Of a stretch of DNA of 64,000 nt, positions 25,521 to 33,974 are shown in pieces. The notes below the pieces were generated by a model. The model saw only the letters and a program-made list of their open reading frames with translations, searched no databases and was not told the DNA's origin. A program made the translations under genes and the position numbers. Source of the stretch: Orlajensenia leifsoniae (GTDB lineage: Bacteria > Actinomycetota > Actinomycetes > Actinomycetales > Microbacteriaceae); the NCBI RefSeq assembly GCF_004570845.1, contig NZ_SPQZ01000004.1, forward strand, positions 62,001 to 126,000, written 5' to 3'. How positions within the stretch are numbered: the first letter of the stretch is position 1; each line of letters starts with the position of its first letter.

Positions 25521-28500
25521 TGAGTACCCCACGCACGACCCGGCGTCCGGCGCGCTCCGCGATCATCGCGGCGGTGTCGGCGATCGCCGTTCTCGGCGTG
25601 GTCGTGACCCTGGCCGTGACGGCGGAGGGCTACGAGGCCACCGAGGTTCCCCGCGTCGAGTCGTCGGTGTGGGTCACCAAGGACTCCGGGCAGTACGCCC
25701 GAGTGAACACCGATCTCGCCGAGATCGACACCGTGCGCGCCGTGGACGACCCGAACGACGTCGTGCAGGCCGGCGCCGCGAGCTCGGTCTACAGCCAGGG
25801 CCTCCGCCAGCGCTGGCCGATCGATGCCGCGAGCCCGATCGACCTCGTGCAGGCGGACGAGGCTGACGCCGCTGCGGGCACGGATGCCCCGGCCAGCGCG
25901 GCCGAGAGCACCCCTGCCGGCACCCGAGAGGTCGTCTCGGCCGGAACCCACGTGCTCTATCGAACCGACACCGGCCAGGTGTACCTCGGCGGGGTCGGCA
26001 CGGACTCGAGCGTGACGCCCATCGATCCGCTCGCCGAGGAGGCCGCATCCGCCGCCCCCACAGCGCCTGCAGACGGCGGCGACGGTGCAGACGGCGACGA
26101 CGCCGAGGCCGCGGCCTACGTCGCGGCCGCGGTCTCGGTGTCCCCGGCCGGCCTGGTGGCGTTGTACTCCGCCGACGAGCAGGCCGTGCGCACCTACGAC
26201 GCGACCACGGGCAGCTTCCTCGGATCGGCTCAGGAGCTGGCCTCGCCACCCGATGCCGACGCCGCCGTGGCGCTCAGCGTGGTCGGGGACGGCTGGGTGC
26301 TGCTCTCCGACGGCCGGGCCTGGATCTCCGATCGCGACGAGCCCGTCGACGTCGATGTCGATGACGCCGCCGTGCTGCAGGCGGGCAGCGACGACGGTGG
26401 CTCGGCGTTGATCGCCGACGGCGACGGCCTCGTCGAACTCGACCTGCAGCGTGCGACCTCGACGCGCATCGCCCAGGCGACCGGCACCCCGGCTCAGCCG
26501 GTCGTCGTCGGCGACGACGCCCACGCTGCCTGGATCGGCAGCTCGTCCGGGGCGATCTGGTCGCGCTCGACCGGGGAGACCGCACTTCTCACGATTCCCG
26601 ACGGCGAACTCGACAACGCGCAGGCGGTGACCCCGGTCATCCGTTCGAACGGTGATCGCGCCGTGCTCAACGAGACGACCTCCGGCCTGCTCTGGACCCT
26701 GCCCGACGGCGCCGCCATCCCGCTCGAGGAGTGGTCTGTCGATGAGGACGACGACGAGCAGGAGGGTGCGATCATCGTCGACGACGTGGCCGAGCCCGAG
26801 CCGCCTGTGGCCGTCGACGACGCGTTCGGCGTGCGCAGCGGCCAGCTCGTCCTGCTGCCGGTACTGCTGAACGACCACGACCCGAACAAGAAGGACGTGC
26901 TCACGATCGACCCGGCCTCGGTGACCGGGTTGAGCGACCAGGGCTTCGGTGCCGTCTCCGTCGTGGGCTCGGGCCAGTCGATGGCCGTGCGTGTGAAGGC
27001 CGGCGAGGGCGAGGCGTCGTTCCAGTACTCCGTGACCGACGGCACCGCGACGTCGAAGCCGGCCACCGTCACGCTGAGCGTCCGGGCGCCGGAGGAGCAG
27101 ACGGCCCCGGTGTGGTGCGGCGTCGAGGCCTGCCAGCAGGACTGGCCGACCCCGCAGGTGCTGCCGGGCGGAACCGTCATCGTGCCCGTGCTGAACGCCT
27201 GGGTCGACCCCGAGGGCGATCCCGTCATCCTGTCGGACGCCCGCACGGTCGACGGCGACGCCCCGGTGACGGTCGTGCCCATGGCCGACGGCCGGGTGGC
27301 GGTGCGCCACTCCGACCCGAACGGCGCTGACGGCGTCGTCGACGTGCTGGTGACGGTGACCGACGCAGGCGGAGCCAGCACCGAGAAGACCCTGTCCGTC
27401 GTCGTCACCGGCTCTCCGACCCTCGAGGCGGCACCCGTCGCCGTCACGGCCGGGGTCGACGAGACCGTCTCCGTGGCGGTGGCCGACCACGTGACCGGCG
27501 GATCGGGATCGTTCCGCCTCGTCGACGCCGTCGCATCCTCGACCTCCGAGCAGGGCCTCGTCGTCTCACCGAACGCCGCCGCCGGCGAGATCGAACTGAG
27601 TGCGTCGGCGCCGGGCCAGTACGTCGTCACCTACTCCGTCGTCGACACGCTCTCGCAGTCCGAGCAGTCGGCCATCGTGCGCCTGACCGTGGTCGGCGAA
27701 GGCGTCCCCCTGTCGATGGCGCCTCTCACGGCGTTCGTGCGAGCCGGCGAGGACACCTCGGTCGACGTCTTCGGTGCCGTGTCGAACACCACCGGTCGCG
27801 TGCTCGTGCTGTCGTCGGCGGAGAGCACGGATGCCGCTCTCAACGTCGGCGTCGTCGACTCGGCCGAACTACGGGTCAGCGGCTCGACCGCCGACGGCCT
27901 GCCCGGTCTCATCGGGCGGGCGAACGTGACCGTCGCCGACGGAGCCGGAGCAGCGGTGACGGGCACCGTCGCCGTCTTCCTCGCTCCGAGCGTGTCCACC
28001 GTCTCGCCCATCGCACTTCCCGACGCCGTCACGGTCCGTGCCGGCGCGCTCGTGCGCATCCCGGTGACAGCCAACGACGTGAGTCCGCGCGGTGCCAGGC
28101 TCGTCGTCAGCCCCGCGGTCGCCGGCTCCGGCACCAGCGGTGAGCTCGCCTTCGCCGCCGGTGACAGCGTGCGCTATCTCGCGCCGTCGGCGGCCGGCAC
28201 CTACACGATCGGCTACTCCGTCGCGCTCGAGTCCGATCCGTCGCGCACCGACAACACGACCATCACGGTGACGGTGCTGCCGCCGGGAGCCAACCGCGCT
28301 CCCAAGCCGCAGGCGCTCAGCGCCCGCGTGCTCACCGGGCAGAGCGTCTCCATCAGGGTTCCGTCCTACGGCGTCGACCCCGACGGCGACGCCGTGATCC
28401 TGGTCGGAACCGAGCAGCCCCCGGTGAACTCCGGCACGGCCTCGGTCTCCGCCGAGGGCAACGCCATCGTCTACACCGCTCCGGGCTCGGCCGTCCCGGG

Positions 28501-31500
28501 CGGGCAGCTGAGCTTCGGCTACACCGTGCGCGACTCCAACGGTGCCGAGGCATCCGGCGTCGTTCGGGTGGGCGTGCTCGACTCCGAGCTGGCCGACACG
28601 GCTCCCGTCACGTTCAGCGACTTCGCCCGCGTGCAGAGCGGCGCCGCCACTCCCGTGCGCATCCAGCCCCTCGACAACGACCGCGACCCGGCCCAGGGCG
28701 AACTCGAGCTGATCGCACTCGAGCCGAACGCCCCAGCCGGAACAAGCGAGTACGAACGACTCGAGCGACTGATCGACTCGAAGACCTCGATCGCCGACGG
28801 GCGCGTGATCCTGAACGCCGGTGACGTGACCGGCACCAACTCCTACGTCTACACGGTGCGCTCCGATGCCTCGTCGAGCACGGCCCAGGGCCTCATCGTG
28901 GTCGCGGTGAGCGACGAGGTCGGCGCCGACAATCCGATCGTCAGCGACACCGTGCTGACGGCGCGCACCCGCGGCGACCTGTCGACGTCGGGCGTCGACG
29001 TGCTCTCGGGCAAGGTGGCCTGGTCGTCCGGCGATGTCGCCGGGCTCAAGCTGCGACTCTGGGGCGACCGGGCGCAGTCGCGCTACGACGTCGACGGATG
29101 GCGCATCACGGGCTCGCTGCCGGCGAAGGGCGATCTCGTTCCGTTCCAGGTGTCGGCGACGGATGCCGCAGGCGAGGACGTCGTGTCCTATGGGTTCCTG
29201 CGCATCCCCGCCTTCGACAACATGCGCGTTCAGCTGAAGGCCGCCATCGACCCCGTTCAGGTCGATGAGGAGAAGTCGGCCACGATCGACGTGCGCGACC
29301 TCGTCGACCTTCCGGCATCCGATGACGTGCAGTTGCGCGACGGGAAGTTCACCACGCAGCGGGCGGCCGCCACCTGCACGGCGAGCGGCAAGGACGACGC
29401 CGTCTACTCCGCCGGACGCGAGGCACCCTGGATCGACTCCTGCCTCGTGCCCCTCCGCATCGACGGCCAGTCGACCTGGTCGTATGTCGTCGTGCCGGTC
29501 GCCATCAGGCCGAAGAACCCGCAGGCCATCCTCTCGGCGCTCTCGCGCACGATCGCACCGGCGGCCTCCGAGACCGTCGCGCTCTACGACTCCATGACGA
29601 CCTGGGAGGGCGACCGCGAGGGCGACAGGTCGAAGCTCGACTACAGCGTCGCCTACGACGGTGCCTCCTTCGTGATGACCCAGAACGGTGCCGAGGTCGC
29701 CTTCGAGGCCCGGGCGGACGCGCGTCCCGGAACCCGCGAGACGGCGACGGTGTCGGTGTCGGCCTTCGGTGGCCTGAGCGCGGCCATCACTCTCGTCGTC
29801 GGCGTCGCGCCGGCCGACGCCCCGCGCGGTGCGACCTTCACCGAGAAGTGCACCGTCAGCGCCGGCACCTGCTCCATCCCCGTCGTCGGGGTCTCGGGGG
29901 AATACGACCCGTTCGCCGGCAAGACCGGCGCCGGACTCAAGCTCGTGAGCATCGGCTCGGGCGGGGGCGTCGCCTGCGATGTCGCCACAGTCGCGGCATC
30001 CGGTGACACGGCAGTCAACGCCGTCTTCCCCTCGGGACAGGATGCCTTCGGCGGCGAGTGCATCGTGCCGTTCACCGTCACCGACGCGCAGGGCCGCACC
30101 GGAACCGGACGCCTGACGATCGACGTGCAGGGCTATCCCCAGCGGCCGTCGTCGATCTCGACTCGCTCCTACACGGGCTCGAGCGTGACGCTCGACGTCG
30201 CCCTCGGCGAGGCCGCCAGGGCGCATCCGGAGCTCACGGGCGTCGCCATCTACAGCGGCGGCCGCCAGCAGTCGGCCGACTGCTCGCCCTCCGTCGCCGG
30301 CGTCTACTCCTGCACCGTCTCCGGCCTGGTCAACGGCGAGAAGCACGAGTACACGGCTCGTGCCGTCAACGCTGTCGGCGAATCGGGCGACACCTCGTCC
30401 GTCACGACGTGGGCCTATGAGGCCCCGCGCATCGGCGAGGCGTCGGCGGTTCCCGTCTACGTCGACGGTCGCACGGCTCCGAACAACGCCGTCATCGAAC
30501 TCTCGGTGGCCTCCTCGGACGACACCCAGGCGTTCCGCATCGTCGAGCGCGACCAGACCATCACCCGTTCCGGCAAGACCACGACCGAGCGCCTCGACGT
30601 GACGCCCGGCCCCCAGGTGCTGACCATCGTGCCGATCAGCCGGTTCCAGCCGCCGATCTCGGGCTCGACCGACGGGGCCTCCGTCGTCGTCACGGTCGAG
30701 GGTGCAGGCAGCCCGGTCATCACGAACGGGGTCACGGCATCCGCCGCCACGAACTCCTCGATCACCGTCGGGGGAGCGGATGCCAACGCCAACGGCAGCG
30801 CGAAGCCGGTCGAGCGCCTCTACGTCGCCTGGCGGAACGGCGGCGAGCCCGAGTGCCGCGTGAACGCCAAGGGAGGATCGCTCTCGATCTCGGGCGGCGA
30901 GGCGCAGGGTGCCGGGCCGACGCTGTCCGGCCTCGCCGAGTTCGAGGTGTACCAGGTCAAGGCCTGCGTGAGCAACGGCTTCGGTGTCGCATCGTCGAAC
31001 TCGGTTCAGGTGCTCACCTTCGTGGCCGTCGACGCGCCGTCGGGGGACAACACCTACGCCGTCGCCACCGTGCCGAGCGGCGGCGGGTTGAGCTTCAGCT
31101 ACGGTCTCGAGCGAGGCCCGTCGATCCAGGCGCGCCGTGGCTTCGAGATGCAGTACTACCTGTACGGCCAGTGGCGCGAGGAGTTCTCCCTCTCCGACGA
31201 CGGCGCCCCGGGCAATGTGAAGGCGCGCGAGTGCCGCAAGAACTTCGGGTTGTACTGCTCCGGCGAGACCGGCATCACCGGCAACGTGCCGACGACGGTC
31301 TCGGTGGAGTTCAACGATCCGGACCGACAGGACGACGGCTGCTGGGTCGACACCACGAACCCGGGCGATCTCGTGTCGGTGTCGGACGCTGCGAGCGGTT
31401 CGTACGCGGTGTCGGGATTCACCTTCGCGGCCGACAGGCTCTCGGCCGATTTCACCGTCACCTTCACCGGCTCGTTCGCGCCGCTGCAGGGGATCACCCA

Positions 31501-31591
31501 CACCGTTCCGATCTGCGCTCCGCCGCCACCGCCGGATCCCCCGGAGCCGACGCCGACCGAGACGCCCCCGGCCGAGCCCGTCGCACCGTGA
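25520..31591 (+). CDS. Giant surface protein with Ig-like and FN3 repeats
   Basis: A 2,023-residue protein. One N-terminal membrane helix (about 14-34) anchors it, and the rest should face outward. Residues 40-410 resemble a beta-propeller-like region. From about 430 a string of Ig/cadherin-like modules begins, each with the linker type PVAVDDAFGVRSGQ / VLLNDHDPNKKD. Near 1,540-1,640 lies a fibronectin III-like unit (SGLVNGEKHEYTARAVNAVG). It ends in a Pro/Thr/Glu-rich tail. Position between kinase and MoxR matches fn3 of the bifidobacterial PFNA cluster, where FN3 proteins act in host or cell contact. The ligand is unknown. ATG 25520 overlaps the kinase stop. Confidence 0.88.
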   Translation: MSTPRTTRRPARSAIIAAVSAIAVLGVVVTLAVTAEGYEATEVPRVESSVWVTKDSGQYARVNTDLAEIDTVRAVDDPNDVVQAGAASSVYSQGLRQRWPIDAASPIDLVQADEADAAAGTDAPASAAESTPAGTREVVSAGTHVLYRTDTGQVYLGGVGTDSSVTPIDPLAEEAASAAPTAPADGGDGADGDDAEAAAYVAAAVSVSPAGLVALYSADEQAVRTYDATTGSFLGSAQELASPPDADAAVALSVVGDGWVLLSDGRAWISDRDEPVDVDVDDAAVLQAGSDDGGSALIADGDGLVELDLQRATSTRIAQATGTPAQPVVVGDDAHAAWIGSSSGAIWSRSTGETALLTIPDGELDNAQAVTPVIRSNGDRAVLNETTSGLLWTLPDGAAIPLEEWSVDEDDDEQEGAIIVDDVAEPEPPVAVDDAFGVRSGQLVLLPVLLNDHDPNKKDVLTIDPASVTGLSDQGFGAVSVVGSGQSMAVRVKAGEGEASFQYSVTDGTATSKPATVTLSVRAPEEQTAPVWCGVEACQQDWPTPQVLPGGTVIVPVLNAWVDPEGDPVILSDARTVDGDAPVTVVPMADGRVAVRHSDPNGADGVVDVLVTVTDAGGASTEKTLSVVVTGSPTLEAAPVAVTAGVDETVSVAVADHVTGGSGSFRLVDAVASSTSEQGLVVSPNAAAGEIELSASAPGQYVVTYSVVDTLSQSEQSAIVRLTVVGEGVPLSMAPLTAFVRAGEDTSVDVFGAVSNTTGRVLVLSSAESTDAALNVGVVDSAELRVSGSTADGLPGLIGRANVTVADGAGAAVTGTVAVFLAPSVSTVSPIALPDAVTVRAGALVRIPVTANDVSPRGARLVVSPAVAGSGTSGELAFAAGDSVRYLAPSAAGTYTIGYSVALESDPSRTDNTTITVTVLPPGANRAPKPQALSARVLTGQSVSIRVPSYGVDPDGDAVILVGTEQPPVNSGTASVSAEGNAIVYTAPGSAVPGGQLSFGYTVRDSNGAEASGVVRVGVLDSELADTAPVTFSDFARVQSGAATPVRIQPLDNDRDPAQGELELIALEPNAPAGTSEYERLERLIDSKTSIADGRVILNAGDVTGTNSYVYTVRSDASSSTAQGLIVVAVSDEVGADNPIVSDTVLTARTRGDLSTSGVDVLSGKVAWSSGDVAGLKLRLWGDRAQSRYDVDGWRITGSLPAKGDLVPFQVSATDAAGEDVVSYGFLRIPAFDNMRVQLKAAIDPVQVDEEKSATIDVRDLVDLPASDDVQLRDGKFTTQRAAATCTASGKDDAVYSAGREAPWIDSCLVPLRIDGQSTWSYVVVPVAIRPKNPQAILSALSRTIAPAASETVALYDSMTTWEGDREGDRSKLDYSVAYDGASFVMTQNGAEVAFEARADARPGTRETATVSVSAFGGLSAAITLVVGVAPADAPRGATFTEKCTVSAGTCSIPVVGVSGEYDPFAGKTGAGLKLVSIGSGGGVACDVATVAASGDTAVNAVFPSGQDAFGGECIVPFTVTDAQGRTGTGRLTIDVQGYPQRPSSISTRSYTGSSVTLDVALGEAARAHPELTGVAIYSGGRQQSADCSPSVAGVYSCTVSGLVNGEKHEYTARAVNAVGESGDTSSVTTWAYEAPRIGEASAVPVYVDGRTAPNNAVIELSVASSDDTQAFRIVERDQTITRSGKTTTERLDVTPGPQVLTIVPISRFQPPISGSTDGASVVVTVEGAGSPVITNGVTASAATNSSITVGGADANANGSAKPVERLYVAWRNGGEPECRVNAKGGSLSISGGEAQGAGPTLSGLAEFEVYQVKACVSNGFGVASSNSVQVLTFVAVDAPSGDNTYAVATVPSGGGLSFSYGLERGPSIQARRGFEMQYYLYGQWREEFSLSDDGAPGNVKARECRKNFGLYCSGETGITGNVPTTVSVEFNDPDRQDDGCWVDTTNPGDLVSVSDAASGSYAVSGFTFAADRLSADFTVTFTGSFAPLQGITHTVPICAPPPPPDPPEPTPTETPPAEPVAP

Positions 31592-31641
31592 CCGTCGCCG
31601 CATCCGTTCTTCCCCAGCATCCTTCGAGAGGACCCCACAGC

Positions 31642-32607
31642 ATGACGATCGCCCCCGAGCAGGCCGCCTGGTTCACCGACACGTTCTCGCTGCTCGCCGA
31701 CAACGTGGAGCAGGCCATCCTCGGCAAGCGCCACGTTGTCGAACTGGTGCTGGCGACGGCCATCAGCGAGGGCCACGTGCTGCTCGAGGACTTCCCGGGC
31801 ACGGGCAAGACCGCACTGGCCCGGGCCATCGGGCAGACCATCACGGGAACCAACTCGCGCATCCAGTTCACCCCCGACCTGCTGCCCGGCGACATCACGG
31901 GCATCACGGTCTACGACCAGAAGAAGGGCGAGTTCGAGTTCCACGCCGGCCCCATCTTCGCCAACATCGTCTTGGCCGACGAGATCAACCGCGCCAGCCC
32001 GAAGACGCAGTCGGCCCTGCTCGAGGTCATGGAGGAGGGCAACGTCACCATCGACGGCGTCACCCGGGCCGTCGGCGACCCGTTCCTCGTGCTCGCCACG
32101 CAGAACCCGATCGAGCAGGGCGGCACCTACCGCCTGCCCGAGGCGCAGCTCGACCGCTTCATGATCAAGACCAGCATCGGGTACCCGGACGAGGCGGCGA
32201 CCCTGCGCATCCTGCAGGGCGTCTCGCAGCCGAAGGGCGAGCTCACGGGCATCGTCTCGCCCGACACTCTCGTGACGATGACGGACATGTCGCGCAGCGT
32301 CTACGTGAACCCGCTCATCTCCGACTACATCATGCGCATCGTCGACGCCACGCGTCGGGCCACAGAGGTGCGCCTCGGTGTCAGCGTGCGCGGCGCCATC
32401 TCGCTGTCGAAGCTCGTGATGACCTGGGCGGCAGCCCACGGACGCACCTTCGTCACCCCCGACGACGTGCGCGACCTGGCCATCCCGGCGTTCAGCCACC
32501 GCCTCGTGCTCGAGCCCGAGGCCGAGTTCGACGGCGTCACGGCCGCGGCCGTCATCGGCCAGATCCTGCTCGACGTCACCCCGCCCCGCGAGAACGGGGC
32601 TGCGTGA
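31642..32607 (+). CDS. MoxR family AAA+ ATPase
   Basis: A 321-residue cytoplasmic ATPase. Walker A is EDFPGTGKTALARAI, Walker B NIVLADEINRASPKTQ, sensor 1 LVLATQNPIEQGGTYRLPEA. MoxR proteins act as chaperone-like maturation factors for neighbouring DUF58/VWA proteins, and a DUF58 gene follows with a four-base overlap. The ATG at 31642 has GAGAGGA upstream at a longer than ideal distance. Equivalent to aaa-atp in the bifidobacterial PFNA cluster. Confidence 0.94.
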   Translation: MTIAPEQAAWFTDTFSLLADNVEQAILGKRHVVELVLATAISEGHVLLEDFPGTGKTALARAIGQTITGTNSRIQFTPDLLPGDITGITVYDQKKGEFEFHAGPIFANIVLADEINRASPKTQSALLEVMEEGNVTIDGVTRAVGDPFLVLATQNPIEQGGTYRLPEAQLDRFMIKTSIGYPDEAATLRILQGVSQPKGELTGIVSPDTLVTMTDMSRSVYVNPLISDYIMRIVDATRRATEVRLGVSVRGAISLSKLVMTWAAAHGRTFVTPDDVRDLAIPAFSHRLVLEPEAEFDGVTAAAVIGQILLDVTPPRENGAA

Positions 32608-33974
32608 GCTCTCCGACCGAATCCCGTCTCAGCCGCACCTCGGCTGCGACGGGAACCCGCACGCGTGCAGCGACAGTCACGCGCTACGCCGAGACCCGGC
32701 GTGGCGCCGTGGCCGGCGCTGTGTTCGGCGTGCGCCGGGCGACGCGGGTCGGAGCGAACGCCCTGCGGCGTGCCGTGGAGTGGACGCGCGACACAGTGTC
32801 GCCCGCAGGACTGGTGCTGGCCATCGCCGTGATCGGCGGCGTCATCGCCGGAGTCGGCTTCGGCTGGGTCGAGGCCTGGGTGGTGGCGGCGATCGCGGCA
32901 CTGCTGCTGCTGGCCTGCATCCCGTTCCTGCTCGGTGCCCATGACTACAGGCTCGAACTCGTGCTCGATCGCGACAGGGTCGTCGCCGGCAGCACCGTCG
33001 GAGGCCATCTCGACCTGGTGAACCGCGGCGAACGTGCGTCGCTGCCCGGCGTCGTCGACATCCCCGTCGGCCGGGGCCTCGTCGAGGTGCACGTTCCCCT
33101 GCTGCGCGCCGGCGCCCAGCACCGCGAGAACCTCACGATCGGCGCCGAGCGGCGCGGCGTCATCGACGTGGGCCCGATGACGATCTCCCGCGGTGACCCG
33201 CTCGGCATCCTGCACCGGGACATGAGCTGGCCCGACGTGCAGCGCGTCTACGTGCACCCCGTCACCGTGGCCATCCCGAGCACCAGCGCCGGCCTCATCC
33301 GCGACCTCGAGGGAACCCCGACGAGCGACCTGACCGACTCCGACCTCTCCTTCCACGCCGTGCGCGACTACGTCGCCGGCGACTCGCAGCGCCACGTGCA
33401 CTGGAAGGCGACGGCCCGCACCGGCAAGCTGATGGTGCGCCAGTTCGAGGAGTCGCGGCACGCCCGCATCGCCATCCTGCTCGACCTCGACATCGCGGAG
33501 TTCGAGTCCGACGACGAGTTCGAGATGGCCGTCAGCGCGGCATCATCGCTCGGCCTCAACGGCGTGCGCGAGGGTCGCGACGTGCTCGTCGCCGTGAGCG
33601 CCCCCATCCCCGAGTTCTCCCGCGATGCCGTCATGAGCATCAACACCGTTCCGACCCAGACTCCGAAGGCCATGCTCGACGGCATGGCCGCCATCGAGTC
33701 CCGCGCGAACGTCATGCGGCTCGAGGCCGTCACTGCCCTCACCGCCCAGAGCTTCCCCGACCTGTCGATCGCCTTCCTCGTCACGGGATCACGGATGCCG
33801 CTCACGCGCATGCGCCAGGCCGCCATCACCCTGCCCGCCCGCATCCGGACCGTCGCGGTGCGCTGCGAGCCCGGGGCCGAGCCCAGCATCCGCACGGCCC
33901 GCGAGATCACCGTGATCACGATCGGCGCCCTCGACGACCTGACCAAACTCCTCGCCCGAGGAGCCCTCCGATGA
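32604..33974 (+). CDS. DUF58 membrane-associated protein
   Basis: A 456-residue protein. Two adjoining membrane helices (about 70-115) are followed by a large cytoplasmic region with the DUF58 signature DYVAGDSQRHVHWKATARTG, then KLMVRQFEESR, and a von Willebrand-like second half. The GTG at 32604 overlaps the moxR stop and its own stop overlaps the next ATG, so MoxR, DUF58 and transglutaminase-fold proteins are translationally coupled. It probably forms a MoxR-client complex; mechanism unknown. Confidence 0.9.
   Translation: MSSPTESRLSRTSAATGTRTRAATVTRYAETRRGAVAGAVFGVRRATRVGANALRRAVEWTRDTVSPAGLVLAIAVIGGVIAGVGFGWVEAWVVAAIAALLLLACIPFLLGAHDYRLELVLDRDRVVAGSTVGGHLDLVNRGERASLPGVVDIPVGRGLVEVHVPLLRAGAQHRENLTIGAERRGVIDVGPMTISRGDPLGILHRDMSWPDVQRVYVHPVTVAIPSTSAGLIRDLEGTPTSDLTDSDLSFHAVRDYVAGDSQRHVHWKATARTGKLMVRQFEESRHARIAILLDLDIAEFESDDEFEMAVSAASSLGLNGVREGRDVLVAVSAPIPEFSRDAVMSINTVPTQTPKAMLDGMAAIESRANVMRLEAVTALTAQSFPDLSIAFLVTGSRMPLTRMRQAAITLPARIRTVAVRCEPGAEPSIRTAREITVITIGALDDLTKLLARGALR

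Noticed and set aside
27869-31603. Very long open frame on the minus strand opposite the giant surface protein gene
   Set aside because: It is an antisense artefact of high GC content: the translation is Arg/Gly/Asp-rich without family motifs, while the plus strand shows clear Ig/FN3 modules and operon overlaps.
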